Assembly (NCBI RefSeq): GCF_007341385.1
Contig: NZ_VJYD01000003.1
Location: 248,001-312,000 of the forward strand
Length of the DNA stretch: 64,000 nucleotides
DNA from: Flavobacterium daemonense
GTDB lineage: Bacteria; Bacteroidota; Bacteroidia; Flavobacteriales; Flavobacteriaceae
Direction of reading: 5' to 3'
Within the stretch, counting starts at the first letter, position 1. The number at the start of each line of letters is the position of its first letter. The notes under the pieces were generated by a model. That model searched no databases. It saw only the letters and a program-made list of their open reading frames with translations, and was not told the DNA's origin. Of this stretch, positions 1 through 8,563 are shown piece by piece. The translations under genes and the position numbers were made by a program.

Positions 1-4
1 AAAA

Positions 5-34
5 AAAATGGCTTTCAAGACTGAAGGCCATTGT
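5..34 (-). terminator. Rho-independent terminator of the AIM24-like gene
   Basis: Read on the minus strand, an imperfect hairpin with AATGGC/GCCATT outer arms and one G-U pair inside is followed by a run of eight T. It lies just after the stop of the AIM24-like gene that ends at 38. Confidence 0.7.
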
Positions 35-37
35 AAA

Positions 38-841
38 TTAAAATCTATTATCACCATCCAGGAGATTTCCTAATCCGCCAAGGAGACTCCCTTCTTCACG
101 ACTATTTCCGCCAGATCTTGGTGCCGAAGCAATGATGCGGTCAGCCAGTCTAGAGAATGGAAGCGACTGAATGTAAACAGTTCCCGGACCTTTTAATGTG
201 GCATAAAATAATCCTTCGCCACCAAAAATAGAATTCTTGACGCCGCCAATAAATTCAATGTCATAATCTACATCTTTGGTAAAACCAATAATGCATCCCG
301 TGTCTACTTTTAGAATTTCGCCGTGACCCAAAACTTTTTTAGCCATTGTCCCGCCAGAATGTACAAATGCCATTCCGTCTCCTTCAATTTTCTGCATGAT
401 AAAACCTTCCCCGCCAAACAGGCCGCGTCCTAATTTCTGAGAGAATTCTATTCCGACAGAAACGCCTTTGGCCGCACATAAAAACGAACTTTTCTGGCAG
501 ATAAATTTGCCTTGAAACTCTGTTAAATCGATTGGAAGAATTTTTCCGGGATAGGGTGACGCAAATGAAACCTTGCTTTTAGTATTTCCCTGGTTTAAAA
601 ATGCTGTCATAAACAAACTTTCGCCGGTAAGAACTCTTTTACCTGCATTTAAAAGTTTGCCAAACAAACCTGATCCTTGTTGCTGGGAACCATCACCAAA
701 TATCGTTTCCATCTGGATGTTGTTTTCCATCATCATAAAACTGCCGGCTTCGGCAATTACAATTTCCTGTGGATCCAGTTCTATTTCAACGTATTGCATT
801 TCTTCACCAAAAATCTGATAATCTATTTCGTGCGCTTGCAT
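38..841 (-). CDS. TIGR00266/AIM24 family protein
   Basis: A 267-residue protein with the composition and layout of the AIM24 / TIGR00266 family, a beta-rich trimeric fold also found in yeast mitochondrial Aim24. The sequence is full of short beta-like Gly-rich turns such as RGLFGGEGFIMQKIEGDG and the repeat-like FGGEG at two places, typical of the internal three-fold repetition of this family. No signal peptide or membrane segment is seen, so it is probably cytosolic. The biochemical role in bacteria is not established. It stands alone with its own terminator at the left edge. The C-terminal tail (after about residue 240) is Gly/Ser-rich and probably flexible. Confidence 0.85.
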   Translation of the reverse strand: MQAHEIDYQIFGEEMQYVEIELDPQEIVIAEAGSFMMMENNIQMETIFGDGSQQQGSGLFGKLLNAGKRVLTGESLFMTAFLNQGNTKSKVSFASPYPGKILPIDLTEFQGKFICQKSSFLCAAKGVSVGIEFSQKLGRGLFGGEGFIMQKIEGDGMAFVHSGGTMAKKVLGHGEILKVDTGCIIGFTKDVDYDIEFIGGVKNSIFGGEGLFYATLKGPGTVYIQSLPFSRLADRIIASAPRSGGNSREEGSLLGGLGNLLDGDNRF

Positions 842-898
842 AATTTCTGAATTTTTTTGTTTTTAAAATAATCCATTAAGTAATTAAAAAAGATCTTT

Positions 899-1038
899 AA
901 CACATAGAAACATAGGATTAGGTATCAAATAAAAGAGAGTAAAAGAAACTAGTTTCAACACATAGATAAACTATGTGCATTTAAATTAGTGAAACGCCTT
1001 TTTTAAAATCTTCCAAATACTTTGTTTCTATGTGTTAA
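899..1038. repeat. Dispersed palindromic element, family A, copy 1
   Basis: About 140 bp with terminal inverted repeats close to AAACACATAGAAACATAG on the left and its complement on the right. Inside is a second hairpin (AACACATAG...CTATGTG) and the conserved string GTGAAACGCCTTTTTT. Other copies lie at 16580, 46111 and 54143 (the last inverted). It is non-coding and accounts for most of the gap between 842 and 1215. Confidence 0.8.
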
Positions 1039-1184
1039 GATAATTACACTAACGGTTTAAAATTAGACTCATCTTACTCTAAAATGTTACAGTTTTTCGT
1101 GTAGTTTGACTGTTTTTAAGAACATTAACAGTTTTTATTATTTTAAATTAGTCTTAATTATGTTTTTTATTCCCTTAAATTATA

Positions 1185-1192
1185 TATTTTTG
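1185..1192 (+). promoter_or_regulatory. Bacteroidota -7 box before the 1216 gene
   Basis: TATTTTTG matches the Bacteroidota sigma-ABfr -7 consensus TAnnTTTG. It lies 23 bp before the ATG at 1216, giving a short leader. Confidence 0.5.
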
Positions 1193-1215
1193 CACCGTTA
1201 TTATATTTTATCAGA

Positions 1216-1572
1216 ATGGCATTAGTTAGTGATTTGACCACCAAAGTTTTATTTGAAACAGAAAAAGGATACAGTTATCAATGTGATTTGACCAATAGCA
1301 TCATTATCAATTTTGTTGATACGGTGTCAAGTTATAAAATTCACGATTTTTTGATTTTTCAAAGAAAGGTTAATAGCGTTGACATTCTAAATATGCTTTA
1401 TGACTTATCTGATCAATCAGATGCACAGCTGATTGAAACTACCAAAAGAAATTTTTCCAGAAATCTTACCATCTGCGAAATAGTGCAGTTGAGAGATTTA
1501 TTAAACGGAACAAAATTTACTCTTACGCTACATTCTTTGCTTTGCAATACGGTTAACGTAGAGCTTATTTAG
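1216..1572 (+). CDS. Conserved hypothetical protein, 118 aa
   Basis: Not recognised as a named family. It is a small soluble protein without signal peptide or membrane segment. Its layout resembles the two paralogous proteins at 49165 and 49674: a short N-terminal beta-like segment with a Gly-aromatic pair, a middle helix ending in a basic stretch, and a C-terminal block of the type [T/S]-x-x-E-[L/I]-x-x-[L/I]-[K/R]-D-L-[V/L]-x-G-[S/T]-x-F. Here that block is TICEIVQLRDLLNGTKF. The relation is distant and judged by eye. A -7 box lies 23 bp upstream and the ferritin gene follows 89 bp downstream on the same strand, but with its own probable promoter. Confidence 0.6.
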   Translation: MALVSDLTTKVLFETEKGYSYQCDLTNSIIINFVDTVSSYKIHDFLIFQRKVNSVDILNMLYDLSDQSDAQLIETTKRNFSRNLTICEIVQLRDLLNGTKFTLTLHSLLCNTVNVELI

Positions 1573-1661
1573 ATTTTTACTTAGATTAAATCCAAATTTT
1601 CAGGCGGTTAGAGTTGCCGTCTTTAATTTTTGTAAATTTACACGTATAAAAATTAAAGGTT

Positions 1662-2180
1662 ATGAAAGATTTACTAAGAACACGTACTTCATTAACTGAA
1701 GGTGTAGAAAATATATTGAATTTACAGGCAAAATTAGAAAGTGATGCTTCTAACAAGTATTTAGCTATGGCAGCATGGTTAGATAGAAACGGTTATGCAC
1801 ACACAGCATCTTACTTGTACAAGCAAGCCGAAGAAGAAAGAGAGCATTTTCTAAAAGTTTTCAAATATATTACAGACATGGGAGGGATTGCCATTACGCC
1901 ATCTGTTCCAGAAGTGCAACAAGAATTTGCTTCTTTTAGAGAAGTATTCGAAATTGCTTTGCAAAACGAAATCGCAGTTACTCAAGCAATCAATAAAGTA
2001 ATTGCAAAATGTAGAGCGGAAAATGATTATGCTACAGAAGATTTTATGATGTGGTATGTAGCTGAGCAAAGAGAAGAAGAGAAAAATGCAAGAAGAGCTT
2101 TAGAGCTTTTTGAACTAATCAACGGAAACGAAGCTGACGGCAAATTTCAATTGGATATTCAGATTTCAAAAATCGGATAA
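1662..2180 (+). CDS. ftnA: Ferritin (non-haem)
   Basis: A 172-residue ferritin, the expected length for bacterial Ftn. It is a cytosolic iron-storage protein that oxidises Fe(II) at a di-iron ferroxidase centre and stores it in a 24-mer shell. The diagnostic helix motifs are visible: a Glu in ESDASNKYLAMAAW (helix A), EEEREHF (helix B, the E-x-x-H iron-binding pair), and EQREEEKNAR (helix D, Glu/Gln ligands). No haem-ligand Met of bacterioferritin is apparent in the expected position. It is monocistronic, with a strong terminator right after it. Confidence 0.93.
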   Translation: MKDLLRTRTSLTEGVENILNLQAKLESDASNKYLAMAAWLDRNGYAHTASYLYKQAEEEREHFLKVFKYITDMGGIAITPSVPEVQQEFASFREVFEIALQNEIAVTQAINKVIAKCRAENDYATEDFMMWYVAEQREEEKNARRALELFELINGNEADGKFQLDIQISKIG

Positions 2181-2199
2181 TAAACGATTTATATAATTT

Positions 2200-2232
2200 A
2201 AAAAGCCCTTAAAATATTTTAAGGGCTTTTTT
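2200..2232. terminator. Bidirectional terminator between ferritin and hydrolase
   Basis: AAAAGCCCTT/AAGGGCTTTT arms around an AT-rich loop, with T-runs on both sides. It ends ferritin on the plus strand and the hydrolase that stops at 2237 on the minus strand. Confidence 0.8.
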
Positions 2233-2236
2233 GTTT

Positions 2237-3151
2237 TTATGATTTTAGGAATGAATTAATATCCGAGAAATATTTTTCTCTCGCATCAAGCCATCCATAA
2301 TGTTTAGAATGCTCTAGAAGAATCAGTCTAGAATTTGGAAAAGTCTGGTGAGCCAATTCTCCAATTTCATTGCTGATAATATCTTCCTTTCCTTGAATAA
2401 TCAGAACAGGATTTTTAAAGTTTTTCAGTTTTGATTTACAGTCAAAATTCATTTTCTGCATATCCGACCATAACAAACCATTGATTGTTGAATTTCCTTG
2501 TGTTAATCTTTCAGCAATTATAGGAATATATTTTCGGTCATAAACATAAGCCGGAGCCATAGCGCGACCGCGACCTAAACTTGCATTATGCGATGTGTTG
2601 CCTTTTTCAATTTTATCGTTCCAATAATCAAGAGAGTCTTTTTCTGTTTTCGAAAGATTCGATTCAATCAAATTCGGACCTTTTAATAAAGATAAATCGA
2701 CACCTCCCGAAGAAGATAAAACCAATTTATTGATACTATTCGGATAAATTGTTGCGTAATAGGAACCTAACATGCCACCAAAAGAATGCCCGAGAATATT
2801 CCATTTCTTAATTTTAAGATGTTTTCTTAATGATTCAATATCGTCGGCCATTATTTTCATCGAAATTGTCGCGGCGTCTAATTTTGAAAGCTTCGATTTT
2901 CCGGTTCCTCTTTGGTCGTAAATAATTGTTTGTTGGCTTTCGCCGAGAACTTTCGCCATATCTTCAAAACCATTGCTGTTCATTCCCGGGCCGCCATTTA
3001 TAATTAAAAGCGGTTCACCTTTTCCGAATGTTTTGTAGTAGGTTTTGCTTCCGTCGTTATTTACGGCATAACCTTCGGTTTGGGCAAAAATATTTGCCGC
3101 AACCAATAAAAAACCAAGAAGAAAAATCTTTCTCATTTCGAAATTATTCAT
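2237..3151 (-). CDS. Alpha/beta hydrolase, proline iminopeptidase-like, exported
   Basis: A 304-residue alpha/beta hydrolase of the prolyl-iminopeptidase-like (S33) group. Seen directly: the oxyanion-hole motif GGPG near residue 53, the DQRGTGKS block typical of this group (79-86), and the nucleophile elbow GHSFGGMLG with Ser123. The probable acid and His lie in QGKEDII and EHSKHYGW near the C-terminus. A hydrophobic N-terminal segment ending in AQ suggests export. The second Met (residue 6, position 3136) gives a cleaner signal peptide and may be the true start. It overlaps the 3' end of the Xaa-Pro aminopeptidase gene by a few bases, so the two are probably co-transcribed. A shared role in proline-peptide use is plausible but inferred. 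Confidence 0.85.
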   Translation of the reverse strand: MNNFEMRKIFLLGFLLVAANIFAQTEGYAVNNDGSKTYYKTFGKGEPLLIINGGPGMNSNGFEDMAKVLGESQQTIIYDQRGTGKSKLSKLDAATISMKIMADDIESLRKHLKIKKWNILGHSFGGMLGSYYATIYPNSINKLVLSSSGGVDLSLLKGPNLIESNLSKTEKDSLDYWNDKIEKGNTSHNASLGRGRAMAPAYVYDRKYIPIIAERLTQGNSTINGLLWSDMQKMNFDCKSKLKNFKNPVLIIQGKEDIISNEIGELAHQTFPNSRLILLEHSKHYGWLDAREKYFSDINSFLKS

Positions 3152-4436
3152 TCATCAAAGTTTCGATTTCGTCAGCTTCAACCGGAATATTACGCATTAA
3201 GTTAAAAGGTTCTCCTTTTTCCTGAACCACAACATTATCCTCTAAACGAATTCCGAATTTTTCTGCCGGAATATAAATTCCAGGTTCAACAGTGAAAACC
3301 ATATTAGGTTTCATTGGTTCGTGAAGCAATCCGTAATCATGCGTGTCCAATCCCATGTGGTGAGAAGTTCCGTGCATAAAGTATTTTTTGTAAGCAGGCC
3401 ATTCTGGATTTTCGTTCTGAACATCGGCTTTGTCTAATAAACCTAAACCAAGTAATTCAGAAGTCATGATTTTACCCACTTCAACGTGATATTGTTTCCA
3501 AAGTGTTCCTGGCGTAAGCATTTTAGTCGCTTCGTTTTTAACTCTCAAAACCGCATTGTAAACTGCTTTTTGACGATCTGTAAAACGTCCTGAAACCGGA
3601 ATTGTTCTCGTCATATCGCTTGAATAGTTTGCATATTCTGCAGCAACGTCCAATAATAACAAATCACCTTCTTTACATTGCTGATTGTTTTCGATATAAT
3701 GCAAAACATTCGCATTGTTTCCAGAAGCGATAATTGGTGTATAAGCAAAACCTTTAGAGCGGTTACGAATGAATTCGTGCGCTAATTCGGCTTCAACTTC
3801 ATATTCGGTAACATTTGGTTTTACGAATCCTAATAATCTGCGGAAACCTTTTTCTGTAATATCGCAAGCATGCTGAATCAAATCGATTTCTTCGCTTTCT
3901 TTTACTGAACGAAGTCTTTGTAAAATTGGGTTGCTTTTCGCAACATTGTGCGCTGGATAACGCTCTTTCCACCATTTTACAAAACGAGCTTCACGGGTTT
4001 CAGTTTCAACTGTTGCGCGGTAATGTTCGTTGGTGTTGATGTACATCGTATCAGCATACGTCATCATTTCGTTCAAAACTTTATGAAAATCCTGCAACCA
4101 ATAAACCGTTCTAATTCCGGAAACCTGAAAAGCACGTTCTTTAGTCAGTTTTTCACCTTCCCAAACTGCGATATGATCGTTGGTTTCTCTCAAGAAAAGA
4201 ATTTCTCTTTGGTTTTCATAAGGCGCATCCGGAAACAAAAGCAAAACGCTTTCTTCCTGATCTACACCACTCAGATAAAAAATATCGCGGTGTTGCGCAA
4301 ACGGCAAAGTACTGTCGGCACTAATTGGGTAAATGTCATTTGAATTGAACACGGCAACCGAATTAGGTTTCATTTCTGCCATGAATTTTTTGCGGTTTTT
4401 TACAAAAAGAGCGCTGTTTATTTGATGATATTTCAT
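3144..4436 (-). CDS. pepP: Xaa-Pro aminopeptidase (aminopeptidase P)
   Basis: A 430-residue M24B metallopeptidase that removes N-terminal residues preceding proline. It has an N-terminal AMP_N (creatinase-like) domain to about residue 170 and a C-terminal pita-bread domain. All five metal ligands can be placed: Asp263 and Asp274 (LLDVAAEYANYSSD), His359 (HGTSHHMG), Glu384 (VEPG) and Glu399 (RLED). These match the spacing in E. coli PepP. No signal peptide, so cytosolic. The alpha/beta hydrolase gene overlaps its end, which suggests a two-gene unit for handling proline-containing peptides. Confidence 0.95.
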   Translation of the reverse strand: MKYHQINSALFVKNRKKFMAEMKPNSVAVFNSNDIYPISADSTLPFAQHRDIFYLSGVDQEESVLLLFPDAPYENQREILFLRETNDHIAVWEGEKLTKERAFQVSGIRTVYWLQDFHKVLNEMMTYADTMYINTNEHYRATVETETREARFVKWWKERYPAHNVAKSNPILQRLRSVKESEEIDLIQHACDITEKGFRRLLGFVKPNVTEYEVEAELAHEFIRNRSKGFAYTPIIASGNNANVLHYIENNQQCKEGDLLLLDVAAEYANYSSDMTRTIPVSGRFTDRQKAVYNAVLRVKNEATKMLTPGTLWKQYHVEVGKIMTSELLGLGLLDKADVQNENPEWPAYKKYFMHGTSHHMGLDTHDYGLLHEPMKPNMVFTVEPGIYIPAEKFGIRLEDNVVVQEKGEPFNLMRNIPVEADEIETLMNE

Positions 4437-4550
4437 AATAACTTAATTTTTGAACTTCGAATTTCAAAATTAATGATTTTTGATTTAGTGGCGTATGATT
4501 GATTTCTTAAAGTTTTATTATTTGTTTCGGTTCTAATTTTTGAGTGTTTT

Positions 4551-4832
4551 TTTAACCGCAAAGGACGCTATGGTTTACGCAAAGCACGCAAAGCTTTTAG
4601 GTAATATTGTCATTTTGATCCCGAGGCCTCGGGAGAGAGATCTCCGCAAGTAGCTCTACAAAGATTGGAAAAATCTTAGCAGCTTAGAACCTTAGCATCT
4701 CAGAATCTTAACTTGGGCGTGTCGCTCCGGGTCGGGCTTTCGGCTAAATTCCCGATTAACAAAAACTACGGCTAAAAAGCCTTGTTTTTCTAAATCAGGA
4801 GATACCGCCTCTATCCCTCACGCGTACGGTTT
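4551..4832. repeat. Remnants of dispersed intergenic elements between 4437 and 4925
   Basis: The 489-bp gap holds no gene that I can support. It contains one half (4551-4600) of the TTTAACCGCAAAG...element whose complete copy is at 5699. Next (about 4607-4665) is a degraded piece of the GTCATTTCGA palindromic family. From about 4714 to 4832 runs a GC-richer block (GGGCGTGTCGCTCCGGGTCG then CTCTATCCCTCACGCG) that looks like another dispersed flavobacterial element, present once here. Confidence 0.5.
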
Positions 4833-4925
4833 CATAAGAAAATACATTTCATAAGAAATATTGATTATTCAGTATAGTGTTGTTTTAATTCTTATTTTCG
4901 GTTTAGAAAAATAAAACTAAAATCA

Positions 4926-5225
4926 ATGCCAAATTACAAATGGACGATTAATTTGAGTATTGCAACACCAATGATATTAGTTGCATCGATAATTATTTCG
5001 GGAGGAGGACATGGATTTACAGATCAGCTTATTGTTTTGTTTCCTTGGGCTTCTGCATTTTTATCACTTGAAGTTGAATTTCTTTTTTACTTTTTCGCTA
5101 TAGTACAATTTCCTGTTTATGGGCTTTTGTATGATAAAGCTTTTAATAAAGTAAAAACTTTATCGGTAGTTGCTATTATTCATTTATTAGTAGCAACCGG
5201 AGTTTTGTTTTTAAAATACAGATAG
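4926..5225 (+). CDS. Small membrane protein, 99 aa
   Basis: Unrecognised. Hydrophobicity suggests three membrane-spanning segments (about residues 7-25, 40-66 and 76-95) separated by short polar loops, and the C-terminus ends with KYR. An ATG is preceded by an A-rich leader. A GNAT acetyltransferase gene begins 26 bp downstream on the same strand and could be co-transcribed. No functional motif is seen. Confidence 0.65.
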   Translation: MPNYKWTINLSIATPMILVASIIISGGGHGFTDQLIVLFPWASAFLSLEVEFLFYFFAIVQFPVYGLLYDKAFNKVKTLSVVAIIHLLVATGVLFLKYR

Positions 5226-5250
5226 CGCAAATTTTGTAACAATACTTTTT

Positions 5251-5688
5251 ATGAGCTCAAACATCAAAATCAGAAAAATTCAAAACCAAGACCTAGATTT
5301 CATCTATAAAGCAATCTGCGAACTTGAAAACGAAATTTTAGATTTTGAAGTTTTCAAAACAATATTCAATGAAAACATTTCAAACCCAAAAAATCGTTAT
5401 CTAATTGCAGAAAATGAAAATGAAGGTGTAGGGTTTATTAGTTTTCACACACAAAACCTTTTGCATCACTGCGGACTAGTTGGTGAAATTCAGGAATTTT
5501 TTATTCATCAAAATCACCGTGGTCAAGGTGTTGGAAGATTATTAGTAAATGAGATTTTAGATTTTGCTGATCAAAATAATCTAAAAAGTATTGAAGTAAC
5601 GACGAATAAAAAGCGAGTAGAAAATGTTGCAATTTATGAGAATCTTGGTTTTACTTTGAGTCATAATAAGTTTACGATTTATAAATAA
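5251..5688 (+). CDS. GNAT family N-acetyltransferase
   Basis: A 145-residue single-domain GNAT acetyltransferase, which transfers the acetyl group of acetyl-CoA to an amine of an unknown substrate. The acetyl-CoA pyrophosphate loop (motif A) reads HRGQGVGRLL near residues 90-99, preceded by the beta4 strand GEIQEFFIHQ. The C-terminal YENLGF (motif B) is typical of the family. Length is normal. The second GNAT gene at 5814 is a separate subfamily, divided from this one by a palindromic repeat. Substrate cannot be read from the sequence. Confidence 0.88.
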   Translation: MSSNIKIRKIQNQDLDFIYKAICELENEILDFEVFKTIFNENISNPKNRYLIAENENEGVGFISFHTQNLLHHCGLVGEIQEFFIHQNHRGQGVGRLLVNEILDFADQNNLKSIEVTTNKKRVENVAIYENLGFTLSHNKFTIYK

Positions 5689-5698
5689 TGAAGATGTT

Positions 5699-5778
5699 TT
5701 TTAACCGCAAAGCTCGCCAAGGTTTACGTAAAGTACGCAAAGTTTTGTGTTCAAAGCTTTGCGTACTTTGCGGTTAAA
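5699..5778. repeat. Dispersed palindromic element, family C, complete copy
   Basis: About 80 bp bounded by TTTAACCGCAAAG and CTTTGCGGTTAAA, with internal short repeats of GTACGCAAAG and its complement. It fills the gap between the two GNAT genes. A half copy is at 4551-4600. Confidence 0.75.
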
Positions 5779-5813
5779 TTTTAAAGCTGACAAAAAACTT
5801 ATTTTTAAAACTA

Positions 5814-6263
5814 ATGATAATTCAAAAAGCCAACATAACCGACAACGAAATCCTAACAGCAATTACCAAAAAATCAAAAGCTTATTGGGGATATTCTGTA
5901 GAACAAATCCAAAAATGGGATAAAAATCTAACCATTTCACAGGATTATATTAGAAATAATAACACATTCAAATTAATAGACAACGATTTGATTATAGGTT
6001 ATTATTCGTATATTTTTGAAAATGAAAACACTGTAAAACTTGATAATTTATTTATCTTGCCAAAATATATCGGAAAAGGATTTGGGAAATATTTACTTCT
6101 CGATTTCTTAAATCGAATGAACGAACAAAAAATAGAAAAGATAATTCTTGATTCAGAACCAAATGCAGAAAGTTTTTACTCCAAAATGGGATTTGTAAAA
6201 ATTGGTGAATTTGAAACTTCCATAAAAAACCGTTTCATGCCCATTATGGAAATGAAACTTTAA
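5814..6263 (+). CDS. GNAT family N-acetyltransferase
   Basis: A 149-residue GNAT domain. Beta4 and the acetyl-CoA loop read KLDNLFILPKYIGKGFGKYL (about residues 76-95), with the R/Q-x-x-G-x-G/A motif present as GKGFGK. The C-terminal FYSKMGF block (motif B) is also clear. Substrate unknown. The start ATG lies just after the family C palindrome, so any promoter must be within or after that element. The next gene begins 11 bp downstream. Confidence 0.87.
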   Translation: MIIQKANITDNEILTAITKKSKAYWGYSVEQIQKWDKNLTISQDYIRNNNTFKLIDNDLIIGYYSYIFENENTVKLDNLFILPKYIGKGFGKYLLLDFLNRMNEQKIEKIILDSEPNAESFYSKMGFVKIGEFETSIKNRFMPIMEMKL

Positions 6264-6274
6264 TAATAGCAGAT

Positions 6275-6646
6275 TTGAAAAAACAAATAAAATACCTAAT
6301 CGCACTCTTTCTGGCTTTTGTCGTGATTGCGGGTGATGGTGCTTTGTATTCTCAATCAAAATCTGCGGAATATTACCAATCTTCATTTGTTGTTTCAAGA
6401 AAAGAAACAGATCATAAAAGTTTTCGTTTATACAAATTCGGGCAAGTTGTTTCTTGGGACGAAATAAGATTTTCAATTGTTTTGAATTTTCTAAAAACTG
6501 AAAATGTTTTTACTTTTCAAATCAAGAAACTGCTGAAACTTCAAAATATAATTCATCAAAAATTAACGTCATTTATAAATCATTCTGTTTTTATAAATGA
6601 AATAATCACTTCAAAATACTTCGGGAAAAGTTTATACACTGCTTAA
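6275..6646 (+). CDS. Hypothetical exported protein, 123 aa, TTG start
   Basis: Not recognised. The N-terminus has a lysine-rich start and a hydrophobic core followed by AGDGALYSQ, a plausible signal peptide with cleavage after about residue 27. The rest is polar and basic with no motif I can name. The only sensible start is TTG at 6275, 11 bp after the GNAT stop, so it may be translated from the same mRNA. The signal-peptide-like N-terminus supports a real gene; the lack of an ATG and of known relatives keeps confidence moderate. Confidence 0.5.
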   Translation: MKKQIKYLIALFLAFVVIAGDGALYSQSKSAEYYQSSFVVSRKETDHKSFRLYKFGQVVSWDEIRFSIVLNFLKTENVFTFQIKKLLKLQNIIHQKLTSFINHSVFINEIITSKYFGKSLYTA

Positions 6647-6725
6647 GAAATTTTATTTCTAAGCTTTATGTCTTTTTTAGGCATAAGGATGATACAATAA
6701 TGTCTAATCATTTATCATTTTCAAA

Positions 6726-6908
6726 ATGTATAAACAAAATAATACTCCTTTAGAAAAGTCTAAGCGACCACTTCTTCATTGGATAAAAAGAAAAACATTT
6801 TTAATAATAACGGCTTTTATGCTTGGAATGTCAAACGGAATGAATGCTGAAGATCGTTCTGTTAATGGCAGTTTTGTTCAGACGGAACAACAGGATAAAA
6901 AGGATTGA
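6726..6908 (+). CDS. Small single-span protein, 60 aa
   Basis: Unrecognised. Basic N-terminal 25 residues, one hydrophobic segment (about 28-41, FLIITAFMLGMSNGMNA), then a polar tail rich in Gln, Asp and Lys. This could be an exported peptide cleaved after NA or a single-span membrane protein. It stands 79 bp after the preceding small gene. Confidence 0.4.
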   Translation: MYKQNNTPLEKSKRPLLHWIKRKTFLIITAFMLGMSNGMNAEDRSVNGSFVQTEQQDKKD

Positions 6909-6969
6909 TTTTTTTTAATTAGAGAATTAGTCAATGAGATAATTAGAGAATTCTTTTTTTGTCTTTCGA

Positions 6970-7000
6970 CCTTTGTCAAAGTTTAAAACTTTGACAAAGG
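6970..7000. repeat. Perfect 15-bp-arm hairpin (CTTTGTCAAAGTTT type)
   Basis: CCTTTGTCAAAGTTT, one base, then the exact complement, followed by TTTTTT. It can act as a plus-strand terminator. A near-identical hairpin lies at 54339-54371, so it is also a repeat. Confidence 0.75.
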
Positions 7001-7016
7001 TTTTTTAGCACAATCT

Positions 7017-7121
7017 TGTCATTTCGACTGAAAGGAGAAATCGCACAAGTAATTCGACCTGTAAAATCGCCAATCTTTGTCGAGTTTCTCGTGTGATTTC
7101 TCCTTTCAGTCGAAATGACAA
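7017..7121. repeat. Dispersed palindromic element, family B, copy 1
   Basis: About 105 bp with ends TGTCATTTCGACTGAAAGGA and its exact complement, continuing to GAGAAATC/GATTTCTC; a central part of about 45 bp differs between copies but keeps ATCTTTGTCGAGTTTC-like words. Other copies are at 44993 and 61555, and a short relative at 54801. Confidence 0.8.
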
Positions 7122-7139
7122 ACTGTGTGGATATAAAGC

Positions 7140-7172
7140 AAAAAACCGAAGCATTTTGCTTCGGTTTTTTTT
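7140..7172. terminator. Terminator downstream of HMG-CoA synthase
   Basis: AAAAACCGAAGCA/TGCTTCGGTTTTT hairpin with flanking A and T runs, 30 bp after the minus-strand stop at 7202. It would also stop transcripts from the left. Confidence 0.75.
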
Positions 7173-7201
7173 ATTGGAATTTGGAATTTCTTTATTGAAA
7201 T

Positions 7202-8563
7202 TTAATCGACCCATTTATAATATCTCGCGCCAATCAAAACAGGAATTTCTTTTTCGATTCGGTCAAGAACCCATTCGTTTTTCGGAGTTCTTACGCTTTG
7301 TTTTTGTTCTTTTTTATGAAGACTTTCGTAAGTGTTGAAATCAATTTCTACGCTTTCGGCCAAATTTTCAAAAAGTTTTAGGTTTTCCAAAGCTGATTTC
7401 CATTCTGGCTGAATTGTTCCTTCGAAAACTTTCGATTTCGATCCGCTTCCGTAAGCTAAGAAACCAAAATTTGTTCCCGCAACTTCTTTATTAGTATCAT
7501 AAAAATGAGCCAAAGTCGACAACAATCCCATGAAAATAGAACCTGTATAAAGATTCCCAATTAGCGATGAAGCCAATTCTGCAGGTTGTAATTTCTCGGT
7601 TACAAAACTTCTGTAATCTTCCGATTTTGCAACTTCTTTAATTTTTGTCTGATAATCGGCTGGCGCAATATCATCAGCAATAATTTTTTCGGCACTGTCT
7701 AAAGCGTAAATTTCAGATAGCATTCTTCTTCCTTGGAACGAATATGGCAAGTGCATTACAATACTGTGCCAAGAGTTGTATAAAGTTTCAGTAGTGTTTT
7801 TTAGTTTTTTGAATGAAAAGTAAGCATTGCGCGTACGATCCATATAGCATTGGTTTGAATATTGTCCATCAAAAACAGGCTGGTCTTTGTGGATTTCGAT
7901 TTCTGCTTCTAAATTGTCGAACCAAGAATCGTTGTTAGGTTTTTTTGTGATTTCTTCTTTAGAGATAGTTCTGTAGGGTTTAAAGAAATCGAAAACGCCT
8001 TTTGTGGAAGTTGCCCAATTATCATCAAAAGCAATGATTTTTGGATCTGCCGTAATTAACATTGCAACAGCTCCTGCACCTTGTGTGTATTCTCCGCCTG
8101 AATTTAAATCGTACTTAGCAAAATCGCTTGTAACAACAATAGCTTTTTTATTCGGATTTAATTTTATAAAATCAAGACAGTTTTGCATGGCATCAACACC
8201 GCCAATACAAGCAAAAGTAAAGTCAACAACATCACATTCTGCTAAAGAATCTTCGCCAAATTTCTGCTCCATTAAACTAATTAAATAAGAAGCAATTGGT
8301 TTTGAACTGTCGATGCCGCTTTCGGTACCAACATAAATTCGGCTAATTTCGTTTAAGTTGATTTTATTATCAATTATAAGTTTGGTTAAAGCATTTGCCC
8401 CAAAAACAACAGCATCTTGATGGACGTCTGGAAAAGTCATTTTTAGTAATCCAAGACCTTTTTCTAATTTTTCTGGTTCAATATTTCTGGCAACAGCCAA
8501 AGTTTTTATGGGTAAATGTATGTTTGCTACATCAAAAGAAATAGCATCAATTCCTGTTTTCAT
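7202..8563 (-). CDS. Hydroxymethylglutaryl-CoA synthase family protein
   Basis: A 453-residue thiolase-fold enzyme of the HMG-CoA synthase family, which condenses acetyl-CoA with acetoacetyl-CoA in the mevalonate pathway used by Flavobacteriaceae for isoprenoids. The catalytic residues can be placed: Glu81 in GTESGIDSSKP, Cys119 in FTFACIGGVDAMQN, and the His of MHLPYS (about residue 270). It is longer than the roughly 390 residues of Gram-positive bacterial enzymes; the extra length is mostly in the second half and C-terminus. Monocistronic, with a repeat-rich region downstream. A polyketide-type HMGS role is less likely because no trans-AT cluster is nearby. Confidence 0.9.
   Translation of the reverse strand: MKTGIDAISFDVANIHLPIKTLAVARNIEPEKLEKGLGLLKMTFPDVHQDAVVFGANALTKLIIDNKINLNEISRIYVGTESGIDSSKPIASYLISLMEQKFGEDSLAECDVVDFTFACIGGVDAMQNCLDFIKLNPNKKAIVVTSDFAKYDLNSGGEYTQGAGAVAMLITADPKIIAFDDNWATSTKGVFDFFKPYRTISKEEITKKPNNDSWFDNLEAEIEIHKDQPVFDGQYSNQCYMDRTRNAYFSFKKLKNTTETLYNSWHSIVMHLPYSFQGRRMLSEIYALDSAEKIIADDIAPADYQTKIKEVAKSEDYRSFVTEKLQPAELASSLIGNLYTGSIFMGLLSTLAHFYDTNKEVAGTNFGFLAYGSGSKSKVFEGTIQPEWKSALENLKLFENLAESVEIDFNTYESLHKKEQKQSVRTPKNEWVLDRIEKEIPVLIGARYYKWVD

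Noticed and set aside
899..1038. Family A repeats as a CRISPR array
   Set aside because: The copies are dispersed over 53 kb with one copy per site and no spacers or cas genes.
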